From Atherinomorus stipes (lineage: Eukaryota; Chordata; Actinopteri; Atheriniformes; Atherinidae): a stretch of DNA of 64,000 bases. Made by a program: the position numbers and the translations under genes. Positions within the stretch are counted from its first letter, which is position 1; every line of letters starts with the position of its first letter. The stretch covers positions 1 to 64,000 of the forward strand of contig JALJCO010001285.1 in the NCBI GenBank assembly GCA_023101725.1, read 5' to 3'. The notes beneath the pieces are model-generated. The model saw nothing but the letters and a program-made list of their open reading frames with translations. It did no database searches and had not been told where the DNA came from. Shown piece by piece: positions 22,938-35,837 of the stretch.

Positions 22938-25900
22938 TCATTATACCCATGTACATTATCACCCGTCCCCCCGTCATTATACCCATGTACATTATCATCC
23001 GTCCCCCCGTCATTATACCCATGTACATTATCATCCGTCCCCCCGTCATTATACCCATGTACATCATCATCCGTCCCCCCGTCATTATACCCATGTACAT
23101 TATCATCCGTCCCCCCGTCATTATACCCATGTACATTATCATCCGTCCCCCCGTCATTATACCCATGTACATTATCATCCGTCCCCCCGTCATTATACCC
23201 ATGTACATTATCATCCGTCCCCCCGTCATTATACCCATGTACATTATCATCCGTCCCCCCGTCATTATACCCATGTACATTATCATCCGTCCCCCCGTCA
23301 TTATACCCATGTACATTATCATCCGTCCCCCCGTCATTATACCCATGTACATCATCATCCGTCCCCCCGTCATTATACCCATGTACATTATCATCCGTCC
23401 CCCCGTCATTATACCCATGTACATTATCATCCGTCCCCCCCGTCATTATACCCATGTACATTATCATCCGTCCCCCCGTCATTATACCCATGTACATTAT
23501 CATCCGTCCCCCCGTCATTATACCCATGTACATTATCATCCGTCCCCCCGTCATTATACCCATGTACATCATCATCCGTCCCCCCGTCATTATACCCATG
23601 TACATTATCACCCGTCCCCCGTCATTATACCCATGTACATTATCATCCGTCCCCCCGTCATTATACCCATGTACATTATCATCCGTCCCCCCGTCATTAT
23701 ACCCATGTACATTATCATCCGTCCCCCCGTCATTATACCCATGTACATTATCACCCGTCCCCCCGTCATTATACCCATGTACATTATCATCCGTCCCCCC
23801 GTCATTATACCCATGTACATTATCACCCGTCCCCCCGTCATTATACCCATGTACATTATCATCCGTCCCCCCGTCATTATACCCATGTACATCATCATCC
23901 GTCCCCCCGTCATTATACCCATGTACATTATCACCCGTCCCCCCGTCATTATACCCATGTACATTATCATCCGTCCCCCCGTCATTATACCCATGTACAT
24001 TATCATCCGTCCCCCCGTCATTATACCCATGTACATTATCATCCGTCCCCCCGTCATTATACCCATGTACATTATCATCCGTCCCCCCGTCATTATACCC
24101 ATGTACATCATCATCCGTCCCCCCGTCATTATACCCATGTACATTATCATCCGTCCCCCCGTCATTATACCCATGTACATCATCATCCGTCCCCCCGTCA
24201 TTATACCCATGTACATTATCACCCGTCCCCCCGTCATTATACCCATGTACATTATCATCCGTCCCCCCGTCATTATACCCATGTACATCATCATCCGTCC
24301 CCCCGTCATTATACCCATGTACATTATCACCCGTCCCCCCGTCATTATACCCATGTACATTATCATCCGTCCCCCCGTCATTATACCCATGTACATTATC
24401 ATCCGTCCCCCCGTCATTATACCCATGTACATTATCATCCGTCCCCCCCGTCATTATACCCATGTACATTATCATCCGTCCCCCCGTCATTATACCCATG
24501 TACATCATCATCCGTCCCCCCGTCATTATACCCATGTACATTATCACCCGTCCCCCCGTCATTATACCCATGTACATTATCATCCGTCCCCCCGTCATTA
24601 TACCCATGTACATTATCATCCGTCCCCCCGTCATTATACCCATGTACATTATCATCCGTCCCCCCGTCATTATACCCATGTACATCATCATCCGTCCCCC
24701 CGTCATTATACCCATGTACATTATCACCCGTCCCCCGTCATTATACCCATGTACATTATCATCCGTCCCCCCGTCATTATACCCATGTACATTATCATCC
24801 GTCCCCCCGTCATTATACCCATGTACATTATCATCCGTCCCCCGTCATTATACCCATGTACATTATCACCCGTCCCCCCGTCATTATACCCATGTACATT
24901 ATCATCCGTCCCCCCGTCATTATACCCATGTACATTATCACCCGTCCCCCCCGTCATTATACCCATGTACATTATCATCCGTCCCCCCGTCATTATACCC
25001 ATGTACATCATCATCCGTCCCCCCCGTCATTATACCCATGTACATTATCACCCGTCCCCCCGTCATTATACCCATGTACATTATCATCCGTCCCCCCGTC
25101 ATTATACCCATGTACATTATCATCCGTCCCCCCGTCATTATACCCATGTACATTATCATCCGTCCCCCCCGTCATTATACCCATGTACATTATCATCCGT
25201 CCCCCCGTCATTATACCCATGTACATCATCATCCGTCCCCCCGTCATTATACCCATGTACATTATCACCCGTCCCCCCGTCATTATACCCATGTACATTA
25301 TCATCCGTCCCCCCGTCATTATACCCATGTACATTATCATCCGTCCCCCCGTCATTATACCCATGTACATTATCATCCGTCCCCCCGTCATTATACCCAT
25401 GTACATTATCATCCGTCCCCCCGTCATTATACCCATGTACATCATCATCCGTCCCCCCGTCATTATACCCATGTACATTATCACCCGTCCCCCCGTCATT
25501 ATACCCATGTACATTATCACCCGTTCACCCGTCATTATACCCATGTACATCATCATCCGTCCCCCCGTCATTATACCCATGTACATTATCACCCGTCCCC
25601 CCGTCATTATACCCATGTACATTATCATCCGTCCCCCCGTCATTATACCCATGTACATTATCATCCGTCCCCCCGTCATTATACCCATGTACATTATCAT
25701 CCGTCCCCCCGTCATTATACCCATGTACATTATCATCCGTCCCCCCGTCATTATACCCATGTACATCATCATCCGTCCCCCCGTCATTATACCCATGTAC
25801 ATTATCACCCGTCCCCCCGTCATTATACCCATGTACATTATCATCCGTCCCCCCGTCATTATACCCATGTACATTATCATCCGTCCCCCCGTCATTATAC

Positions 25901-28900
25901 CCATGTACATTATCATCCGTCCCCCCCGTCATTATACCCATGTACATCATCATCCGTCCCCCCGTCATTATACCCATGTACATTATCACCCGTTCACCCG
26001 TCATTATACCCATGTACATCATCATCCGTCCCCCCGTCATTATACCCATGTACATTATCACCCGTCCCCCCGTCATTATACCCATGTACATTATCATCCG
26101 TCCCCCCGTCATTATACCCATGTACATCATCATCCGTCCCCCCGTCATTATACCCATGTACATTATCATCCGTCCCCCCGTCATTATACCCATGTACATT
26201 ATCATCCGCCCCCCCGTCATTATACCCATGTACATTATCACCCGTCCCCCCGTCATTATACCCATGTACATCATCATCCGTCCCCCCGTCATTATACCCA
26301 TGTACATTATCATCCGTCCCCCCGTCATTATACCCATGTACATTATCATCCGCCCCCCCGTCATTATACCCATGTACATTATCACCCGTCCCCCCCGTCA
26401 TTATACCCATGTACATCATCATCCGTCCCCCCCGTCATTATACCCATGTACATTATCACCCGTCCCCCCGTCATTATACCCATGTACATTATCATCCGTC
26501 CCCCCGTCATTATACCCATGTACATTATCACCCGTCCCCCCGTCATTATACCCATGTACATTATCATCCGTCCCCCCGTCATTATACCCATGTACATCAT
26601 CATCCGTCCCCCCCGTCATTATACCCATGTACATTATCATCCGTCCCCCCGTCATTATACCCATGTACATTATCATCTTTCCCCCCGTCATTATACCCAT
26701 GTACATTATCATCTTTCCCCCCCGTCATTATACCCATGTACATTATCATCCGTCCCCCCCGTCATTATACCCATGTACATCATCATCCGTCCCCCCCGTC
26801 ATTATACCCATGTACATCATCATCCGTCCCCCCGTCATTATACCCATGTACATCATCATCCATCCCCCGTCATTGTACATCATCATCCGTCCCCCCGTCA
26901 TTATACCCATGTACATCATCATCCGTCCCCCCGTCATTATACCCATGTACATCATCATCCGTCCCCCCGTCATTATACCCATGTACGTCATCATCCGTCC
27001 CCCCGTCATTATACCCATGTACGTCATCATCCGTCCCCCGTCATTATACCCATGTACGTCATCATCCGTCCCCCCGTCATTATACCCATGTACGTCATCA
27101 TCCGTCCCCCCCGTCATTATACCCATGTACATCATCATCCGTCCCCCCGTCATTATACCCATGTACATCATCATCCGTCCCCCCGTCATTATACCCATGT
27201 ACATCATCATCCGTCCCCCCGTCATTATACCCATGTACATTATCATCCGTCCCCCCGTCATTATACCCATGTACATTATCATCCGTCCCCCCGTCATTAT
27301 ACCCATGTACATTATCATCCGTCCCCCGTCATTATACCCATGTACATTATCATCCGTCCCCCCGTCATTATACCCATGTACATCATCATCCGTCCCCCCG
27401 TCATTATACCCATGTACATCATCATCCGTCCCCCGTCATTGTACATCATCATCCGTCCCCCCGTCATTATACCCATGTACATCATCATCCGTCCCCCCGT
27501 CATTATACCCATGTACATCATCATCCGTCCCCCGTCATTATACCCATGTACATTATCATCCGTCCCCCCGTCATTATACCCATGTACATTATCATCCGTC
27601 CCCCCGTCATTATACCCATGTACATCATCATCCGTCCCCCCGTCATTATACCCATGTACATCATCATCCATCCCCCGTCATTGTACATCATCATCCGTCC
27701 CCCCGTCATTATACCCATGTACATCATCATCCGTCCCCCCGTCATTATACCCATGTACATCATCATCCGTCCCCCCGTCATTATACCCATGTACGTCATC
27801 ATCCGTCCCCCGTCATTATACCCATGTACGTCATCATCCGTCCCCCGTCATTATACCCATGTACGTCATCATCCGTCCCCCCGTCATTATACCCATGTAC
27901 GTCATCATCCGTCCCCCCGTCATTATACCCATGTACATCATCATCCGTCCCCCCCGTCATTATACCCATGTACATCATCATCCGTCCCCCCGTCATTATA
28001 CCCATGTACATCATCATCCGTCCCCCCGTCATTATACCCATGTACATTATCATCCGTCCCCCCGTCATTATACCCATGTACATTATCATCCGTCCCCCCG
28101 TCATTATACCCATGTACATTATCATCCGTCCCCCGTCATTATACCCATGTACATTATCATCCGTCCCCCCCCGTCATTATACCCATGTACATCATCATCC
28201 GTCCCCCCCGTCATTATACCCATGTACATCATCATCCGTCCCCCGTCATTGTACATCATCATCCGTCGCCCCGTCATTATACCCATGTACATCATCATCC
28301 GTCCCCCCGTCATTATACCCATGTACATCATCATCCGTCCCCCGTCATTATACCCATGTACGTCATCATCCGTCCCCCGTCATTATACCCATGTACGTCA
28401 TCATCCGTCCCCCGTCATTATACCCATGTACGTCATCATCCGTCCCCCCGTCATTATACCCATGTACGTCATCATCCGTCCCCCCCGTCATTATACCCAT
28501 GTACATCATCATCCGTCCCCCCGTCATTATACCCATGTACATCATCATCCGTCCCCCCGTCATTATACCCATGTACATTATCATCCGTCCCCCCGTCATT
28601 ATACCCATGTACATTATCATCCGTCCCCCCGTCATTATACCCATGTACATCATCATCCGTCCCCCCGTCATTATACCCATGTACATCATCATCCGTCCCC
28701 CCGTCATTATACCCATGTACATCATCATCCGTCCCCCCGTCATTATACCCATGTACATCATCATCCGTCCCCCCCGTCATTATACCCATGTACATTATCA
28801 TCCGTCCCCCCGTCATTATACCCATGTACATCATCATCCGTCCCCCCGTCATTATACCCATGTACATTATCATCCGTCCCCCCGTCATTATACCCATGTA

Positions 28901-29226
28901 CATTATCATCCGCCCCCCGTCATTATACCCATGTACATCATCATCCGTCCCCCCGTCATTATACCCATGTACATTATCATCCGTCCCCCGTCATTATACC
29001 CATGTACATTATCACCCGTCCCCCGTCATTATACCCATGTACATTATCATCCGTCCCCCCGTCATTATACCCATGTACATTATCATCCGTCCCCCGTCAT
29101 TATACCCATGTACATTATCATCCGTCCCCCCGTCATTATACCCATGTCATTCACATTATCATCCGTCCCCCCCGTCATTATACCCATGTACATTATCATC
29201 CGTCCCCCCGTCATTATACCCATGTA
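22938..29226. repeat. Minisatellite, 36-bp unit, about 175 copies
   Basis: Each unit reads CATTATACCCATGTACATTA then TCATCCGT plus a run of five to eight C and G. TTATCA/CATCATC/CGTCATC variants form sub-blocks, and truncated units lacking ATACCC occur at 26870, 27430, 27680 and 28250. C-run length changes switch reading frame, so apparent proteins alternate between three repeat types. The open frame of 2166 codons across it is an artefact of a stop-free unit. Confidence 0.98.
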
Positions 29227-29441
29227 GTGTTCCAGTATGGGCCGTGCTGTAGGGTCACCTAATATGTAGACGGGCAGGAATCAAAGTCCACTCCTATGAC
29301 CTCTGTGACCATTTCACGAACCCTTTTCCAAAATGTCCGAACCTTCGGGCATGAGTCAGTGTACCCACCCGCCCCCACACCTCCACAGTCCCACGTTTCT
29401 CATCCCGGCCTGAACAACCTCTTATTTTGCTCATTATTGTT

Positions 29442-30269
29442 AAATTTAATGTTTATATGTGTGTGAAAGACGTGTGTATTAAACATTTATGGAAGTACAG
29501 GACGCAACATTTCATTGGCAATTAAAGGACGATTCCGTATTTTACAGGACGGGTGGCAACCCTAGTGATGTAGTACTATTTAGGGGACATGTAGGGGGTG
29601 GGGTGGACATTTGACAAAGCTGTCCCAGGCACATCAGAGCATCTTTCCCATGAACATGGACCAACATACCTGTCCACAGGTGCAGGCGTCTGATTGGACG
29701 ATACAGAAACACCAGAGCCCCATCATGCTTGTTTACTTGTTTTATTTTTTGTTTGTTTTTAATATTTCTCTCAAAACACAATTCAGAATCAATGTCATGA
29801 TTTCATAGAATTTTTATTCATTATTACTTTTGTCAGTTTGAAATTATTTCACTGACAGCTGATTTTTTCCTTGTTTAATTGGAGGATGTAAATAATTTTG
29901 GGATGAATGTATGTATGTGTGTTATTGGTTATCAGTTATTTATCCTTTTTTTAAAAAAGATCTGTGCATCTTTGATGTGCACCTTGGGCCGATACATCGA
30001 TGAAAAAATCTCCCTATTTTTCACAACCCAATGTTGGCAGGTATGTAGGATATCATCAGAAGATGGAGAGAATCAGGAGGAATCTCTGTGTGCAAGGGAC
30101 AAAGTAAAAATCAAAAATCGTGTTGCTGCCATCAGATTCTCTGTTGGTTCATATTTTCCATGAAATGATGAAACGTCTCAGTTTCAGAGCTGATGGGGGA
30201 AATAAATCCGCATGTTTATTGGATCATAGTGAAGTGATGTTCTACATGTCATTCCTTTGTCTTTTGCAG
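29442..30269. other. sim1 intron, dispersed repeats and single-copy sequence
   Basis: At 29530-29565 the text ends GGACGGGTGGCAACCCTA, which looks like a DNA-transposon terminus. At 29600-29910 lies a repeat that recurs inverted at 55930-56190. AGCATCTTTCCCATGAACAT is shared exactly. The last part (29911-30269) is unremarkable intron ending in the acceptor TCTTTTGCAG. Confidence 0.55.
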
Positions 30270-30672
30270 TTTCCCAACTTCCAGACGGAGCGATCGGAGT
30301 CGGACCAGGACAGTCCGTGGGGCAGCAGTCCTCTGACGGACCCCGCCTCCCCTCAGCTGGAACACGGCGGCGGTCTGGATGTGTCCTACGGCTACCGGCC
30401 GTTCCCCGACCCCCGCGGCCTCTGCTACGGCCTGTCGGAGCAGCAGCACACCCCCAGCGACAGCATGCACCTCCACGCTCACGGCCAAGGCCAGAGCTGC
30501 GAGCGGGGTCGCTGCGAGGCCGGCAGGTATTTCCTAGGAGCCCCTCCCCCCGGCAGGGACGCGTGGTGGGGCTCCGCCCGCTCCTTCGTACCGCTGAGCA
30601 GGAGCTCTCTGGAGAACCATGAAGGATACGATGGTGGCACGCCGCGCATCACGGCCATCCACAGCTACCACG
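30270..30672 (+). CDS. sim1: sim1 penultimate coding exon
   Basis: It begins in phase 0 after CTTTTGCAG with FPNFQTERSESDQDSPWG and ends in HSYHG, with the Gly codon split after its first base (CAC G|GTGAGG). It encodes 134 codons. Motifs shared with SIM1 are TERSESD, SPLTDPASPQL, GRCEAGRYFLG and WWGS, all in the C-terminal regulatory region. Human SIM1 has HTERSESDHD and CEGGRCEAGRYFLGTP at the same place. The exon is GC-rich. Its last roughly 23 bases and its donor are repeated in the array that follows, so the true 5' splice site has 16 near-identical competitors downstream. Confidence 0.96.
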
Positions 30673-33375
30673 GTGAGGACTACAGCAGGGGCCTCGTTCA
30701 TAAAACCCCGCGTAGAAACGCAGACGACTGCCCGAAAACGCAGCAAAAACTGTCCGATTTATAAGAGTCTGTACGCACGTCCTACGCACGTCCATCCACA
30801 GCTACCACGGTGAGGACTACAGCAGGGGCCTCGTTCATAAAACCCCGCGTAGAAACGCAGACGACTGCCCGAAAACGCAGCGAAAACTGTCCGATTTATA
30901 AGAGTCTGTACGCACATCCTACGCACGTCCTACGCACGGTCTACGCACGGCCATCCACAGCTACCACGGTGAGGACTACAGCAGGGGCCTCGTTCATAAA
31001 TCCCCGCGTAGAAACGCAGACGACTGCCCGAAAACGCAGCAAAAACTGTCCGATTTATAAGAGTCTGTACGCATGTCCTACGCACGGCCATCCACAGCTA
31101 CCACGGTGAGGACTACAGCAGGGGCCTCGTTCATAAATCCCCGCGTAGAAACGCAGACGACTGCCCGAAAACGCAGCGAAAACTGTCCGATTTATAAGAG
31201 TCTGTATGCACATCCTACGCATGTCCTACGCACGTCCTACGCACGGTCTACGCACGGCCATCCACAGCTACCACGGTGAGGACTACAGCAGGGGCCTCGT
31301 TCATAAATCCCCGCGTAGAAACGCAGACGACTGCCCGAAAACGCAGCGAAAACTGTCCGATTTATAAGAGTCTGTATGCACATCCTACGCATGTCCTACG
31401 CACGTCCTACGCATGTCCTACACACGTCCTAAGCACGGCCATCCACAGCTACCACGGTGAGGACTACAGCAGGGGCCTCGTTCATAAAACCCCGCGTAGA
31501 AACGCAGACGACTGCCCGAAAACGCAGCAAAAACTGTCCGATTTATAAGAGTCTGAACGCACATCCTACGCACGTCCTACGCACGGCCTATGCACGGCCA
31601 TCCACAGCTACCACGGTGAGGACTACAGCAGGAGCCTCGTTCATAAAAATTCGCGTAGAAACGCAGACGACTGCCCGAAAACGCAGCGAAAACTGTCCAA
31701 TTTATAAGAGTCTGTACGCACGGCCTACGCACGGCCATCCACAGCTACCACGGTGAGGACTACAGCAGAAGCCTCGTTCATAAAACCCCGCGTAGAAACG
31801 CAGACGACTGCCCGAAAACGCAGCAAAAACTGTCCTATTTATAAGAGTCTGTATGCACATCCTACGCACGTCCTACGCACGGTCTACGCACGGCCATCCA
31901 CAGCTACCACGGTGAGGACTACAGCAAGGGCCTCGTTCATAAAACCCCGCGTAGAAACGCAGACGACTGCCCGAAAACGCAGCAAAAACTGTCCGATTTA
32001 TAAGAGTCTGTACGCACGTCCTACGCACGGTCTACGCACGTCCATTTACAGCTACCACGGTGAGGACTACAGCAGGAGCCTCGTTCATAAAACCCCGCGT
32101 AGAAACGCAGACGACTGCCCGAAAACGCAGCAAAAACTGTCCGATTTATAAGAGTCTGAACGCGCGTCCTACGCACGTTGTACGCACGGCCATCCACAGC
32201 TACCACGGTGAGGACTACAGCAGGGGCCTCGTTCATTAAACCCCGCGTAGAAACGCAGACGGCTGCCCGAAAACGCAGCGAAAACTGTACAATTTATAAG
32301 AGTCTGAACGCACGTCCTACGCACGTCCTACACACGTCCTACGCACGGTCTACGCACGGCCATCCACAGCTACCACGGTGAGGACTACAGCAGGAGCCTC
32401 GTTCATAAAACCCCGCGTAGAAACGCAGACGACTGCCCGAAAACGCAGCAAAAACTGTCCGATTTATAAGAGTCTGTACGCACGTCCTACGCACGGTCTA
32501 CGCACGTCCATTTACAGCTACCACGGTGAGGACTACAGCAGGAGCCTCGTTCATAAAACCCCGCGTAGAAACGCAGACGACTGCCCGAAAACGCAGCAAA
32601 AATTGTCCGATTTATAAGAGTCTGAACGCACGTCCTACGCACGTTCTACGCACGGCCATCCACAGCTACCACGGTGAGGACTACAGCAGGGGCCTCGTTC
32701 ATAAAACCCCGCGTAGAAACGCAGACGGCTGCCCGAAAACGCAGCGAAAACTGTACAATTTATAAGAGTCTGAACGCACGTCCTACGCACGTCCTACACA
32801 CGTCCTACGCACGGTCTACGCACGGCCATCCACAGCTACCACGGTGAGGACTACAGCAGGAGCCTCGTTCATAAAACCCCGCGTAGAAACGCAGACGACT
32901 GCCCGAAAACGCAGCAAAAACTGTCCGATTTATAAGAGTCTGAACGCACGTCCTACGCACGTTCTACGCACGGCCATCCACAGCTACCACGGTGAGGACT
33001 ACAGCAGGAGCCTCGTTCATAAAACCCCGCGTAGAAACGCAGACGACTGCCCGAAAACGCAGCAAAAACTGTCAGATTTATAAGAGTCTGTATGCACGTC
33101 CTACGCACGGTCTACGCACGTCCATCCACAGCTAGCACGGTGAGGACTACAGCAGGAGCCTCGTTCATAAATCCCCGCGTAGAAACGCAGACGACTGCCC
33201 GAAAACGCAGCGAAAACTGTCCGATTTATACGAATCTGTACGCACATCCTACGCACGTCCTACACACGTCCTTCACACGTCCTACACACGTCCTTCACAC
33301 GTCCTACACACGTCCTTCACACGTCCTACGCACGTCCTAAGCACGTCCTAAGCACGTCCTAAGCACGTCCTACAC
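30650..33375 (+). repeat. Minisatellite of 17 units containing the sim1 exon end and splice donor
   Basis: Each unit starts with GGCCATCCACAGCTACCACG followed by GTGAGGACTACAGCAGG. It continues with TCGTTCATAAAACCCCGCG and TTTATAAGAGTCTG, and ends in a variable number of CCTACGCACGT repeats, so units run from about 138 to 181 bp. The first unit is the genuine exon border (30672/30673). The others begin near 30791, 30949, 31087, 31257, 31438, 31598, 31734, 31892, 32039, 32189, 32360, 32508, 32657, 32825, 32973 and 33120. The tail (33240-33375) is only the short ACACGTCCT repeat. The intronic half resembles a fish DNA element rich in TTTATAA and TACGCAC. Confidence 0.95.
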
Positions 33376-34067
33376 CCGTTTCTTTTTATAAAACATAATC
33401 AACTTTAAAGATGCCGCATCTGATTGAACACTGCAAAATCTCAATACGAGTTAAAACCAGTGAAACTGAGAAGAATCAGACTAGAATCAAGGTAAATTAT
33501 CGTCCATGCAGGAAGACAATCACACTTACACAATAAATATGGAGACATAGACAGGGAGAAATGTCTTTAAACAAGTTATAAAAACTCATTTCAGGTCCCT
33601 CATTTAGTGAAAAATCCCTCAAACTAGTCTGTAATGCTTCTTTTCAGTGTTTTTTCTCATTTTAAAGTAAAAGATCTTAAAAGGAGATGATTTTTTCCAA
33701 ATGATCTAAAAAGTCTTTCCTGTAAGCAGCATGTGTGAAGGAGCAGCACATCACCACCAACCTCCAAACCCGCATGAACCTGGATGAAGGTTGGAGAAGG
33801 TTCTTCTACCAAGGCTCAGATTGGTCTGGATGACCTGGGGCCTGAACCTGCTCCACCCCCCAGCCGCTGTTTCAGACTGTTAGATGTTCACCTCTGACAT
33901 CACTGCTGGAAATCCTGCTTAGTTGTTCTGGTTTAAGATCTTTTCTCTGAAATGAGAAGCAGCAGCACTAAAAATCAGCATCAGCAGACGAGTTTGAATG
34001 TTTATCACTGAATGAGAAACGTGAGTCTGAACTGGAACAGGACGTCTGAAAACAAGTTTACAGCTGG
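33376..34067. other. sim1 intron, unassigned
   Basis: AT-moderate sequence without recognised exons or elements. Confidence 0.5.
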
Positions 34068-34950
34068 AATTGACCTATGGCTAAGCCCCGCCCCCTCCAC
34101 TCACTCGGACAAACAAACATTCGGTGACAGGCGCTATGTGACATTTCGGGAGATGACAGCTGTCAACACAGACAACAGACGCGTGATCAGACAGAGAGAT
34201 TGTGACGAGATAAATTAAAAAACATAAAAACAAAACAAACAAACAAAAAGAAATTGTTCACAAGTCTTAAACTGGGAGTAGAAATCAGCCTGTGAATCTC
34301 TGAATGTGACTCGTGTCGCTCCCTCAGTTTCTTGCACAAACTGCTGCACGGCTGCTGTTGTTGTGCCAAAAAGTGATCATCTGACAAAAACTGATCAAAC
34401 AGCCACGGAAGCGGAGCAGTCTGGCTGCAGCTGGAAGCCAGAGGCGCGTCGTTATCCACGTTACTACACGACAGCGTCTTATGCACCGTTACCACGTACC
34501 AAAACTAGCATGTTTAGCTAGCGTTAGCCAACTTAAACTAACGTTAGGGAAGGTAACTTCATATTTCTTTCAAGCAAAGTGACAACATGTTGCCTCAAAT
34601 ACGATGTTCCCTTACCTTAGAACAGATGTAGACATCCTTGTTCATTTTATCCACGTTCAGTTGATGTTGTGCTCTGCCGCATAACTTTGGCTTGATGTGA
34701 CTTGGTAAAAGGCAAAAAATACTCCCCATCACCCAGCCTCTCAGGATACCTAGTATCGGAGTTGCATGTACCCCATGCACACGTTTGACCATTTTAAACT
34801 AAAAAGAACACATAAAAACAAACAAAAACGGACTAACTTCAATGCATTTCAATGGACGTCTAAGCAGAGAATGTCCGAGTGTATGGGAAAGCTGTGCGCA
34901 CTGTGATTGGCTTATAGCGATTGGGGGCGTGGTTTAGCCATAGGTCAATT
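34068..34950 (-). mobile_element. Inverted-repeat DNA element with a THAP-domain exon remnant
   Basis: The left end AATTGACCTATGGCTAAGCC continues to 34095. The right end (34923-34950) is its reverse complement with two mismatches. The 883-bp element carries on the minus strand the degenerate first exon of a THAP-domain protein (34616-34792). THAP domains are DNA-binding parts of P-element and Kolobok-type transposases. The rest of a transposase is absent, so this is probably a non-autonomous deletion derivative. Confidence 0.75.
34616..34792 (-). pseudogene. Broken THAP-domain first exon
   Basis: From ATG at 34792 (minus) the sequence reads MVK, then, after a 1-base shift, CAWGTCNSDTRYPERLGDG. 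Later, back in the first frame, it reads LCGRAQHQLNVDKMNKDVYICSK, ending at AAG|GTAAGG (donor at 34615). The CxxxxC pair, the RYPERL segment and the C-terminal VYICSK before an expected HF are hallmarks of a C2CH THAP zinc finger split by an intron. The middle of the domain is shortened and two frame changes are needed, so it is not functional. Confidence 0.65.
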
Positions 34951-35417
34951 AGGACCAAAAGACACAAAGTGATCTGAAACAGCGTCTTACTGAGATCAGT
35001 TACCTTAATATGCAAATAAAAGATCCAATTTTAAGATTCAGTCACTCAGTAAGAAATAAGACATTTTCTCTCAAAACTAGATTAATAATCCGGCATATTC
35101 TGGTCTGGTCACGTATGATTCTCTCAGATTGACATATTTTAGACCGTTTCTGCTGAATCTAAGCATCTAAGACTTGGTTAGACTGTTTTTGCAGTGAACG
35201 GCCTGCTCTGCCCATCAGGTGACCATCAAAGGTCAGGAAACCCCCCAATGAATGTCCATCACATCATTTCCATGACAGCTCGGGGGGGGGGGGGGCACGG
35301 CAAAAACTCAAATCTTACCAAGTATGTGTCTCATCTCTGGTCCAAATATCTCATCACACTCACAAGAAGACAAAATCACCGGAAGAGAAACATTTCAGTG
35401 ACATTTAAGATCCTGTT
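34951..35417. other. sim1 intron, unassigned, with G13-14 run
   Basis: No gene seen. A poly-G run lies at 35281-35294. Confidence 0.5.
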
Positions 35418-35700
35418 TTAACCCCTTCAGCCCCCGCGTCCATTTGACCATATGTCCACATGACATGTTTGTTGCTCTGTAATGTTGCAGAGCATAAAGT
35501 CGAAGACTTTTTGGAACGTCTGAAAAATGCAGAGTTGTCTAAACTTGACTCCTTGAATTCAGAAATTGAGTCAGATCAGACAAGTAATATAGATGGTGAG
35601 TTCAAAAATGATGTTTTTAATTCACAGTGTCACGTTTTCACCAGTTTTATGTTTTATATGTCAGATTTAAGTTGCATAAGAAAAGGAAAAGAACAATAAG
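35418..35700 (+). mobile_element. Possible piggyBac-like left end with N-terminal transposase exon
   Basis: TTAA at 35418-35421 is followed by CCCCTTCAGCCCCCGCG, as expected for a piggyBac target and terminal repeat. An exon-like stretch runs from AATGTTGCAG|AG (35491) to GATG|GTGAGT (35595). It encodes VEDFLERLKNAELSKLDS and EIESDQTSNIDG, an acidic segment like the N-terminus of piggyBac transposases. The DDE domain and right end are missing, so only a fragment is present. Confidence 0.45.
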
Positions 35701-35837
35701 ATGAGATATAAATGATCAAATAAATACAAAAATAGTAAGAGAATGCACAAAATGAGTTAAGAATGTGACTGGTTTGTTCTTAGATTCAGACGTACATTGG
35801 AGAAGTGAGCATGGCAGCTGCTTATGTCATACGTGTG

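Larger units (their letters stand above)
22438..29441 (-). mobile_element. 5'-truncated L1-like LINE insertion carrying a minisatellite
   Basis: The 20-bp direct repeat TTATTTTGCTCATTATTGTT occurs at 22438-22457 and 29422-29441, a perfect target-site duplication. On the minus strand, sequence from 29421 downward shows pieces of an L1-type ORF2 C-terminus in shifted frames. These include GTLTH, CPKVRTFWKRVREM and LWRCGGGWVH, the W.CG..GT..H....CP...FW pattern. After it come the 36-bp array, then about 480 bp of 3'-end-like sequence down to 22458. Removing the array leaves a LINE copy of roughly 0.7 kb. It lies in the sim1 intron, antisense to the gene. Confidence 0.72.

Noticed and set aside
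22727..29262. Very long open frames (2166, 1932 and 1468 codons) with PVIIPMYIIIR-type repeats
   Set aside because: They are translations of a stop-free 36-bp minisatellite in three frames. C-run length changes switch frame at random, and the minus strand is also open in long stretches. There is no start, splice or domain evidence.
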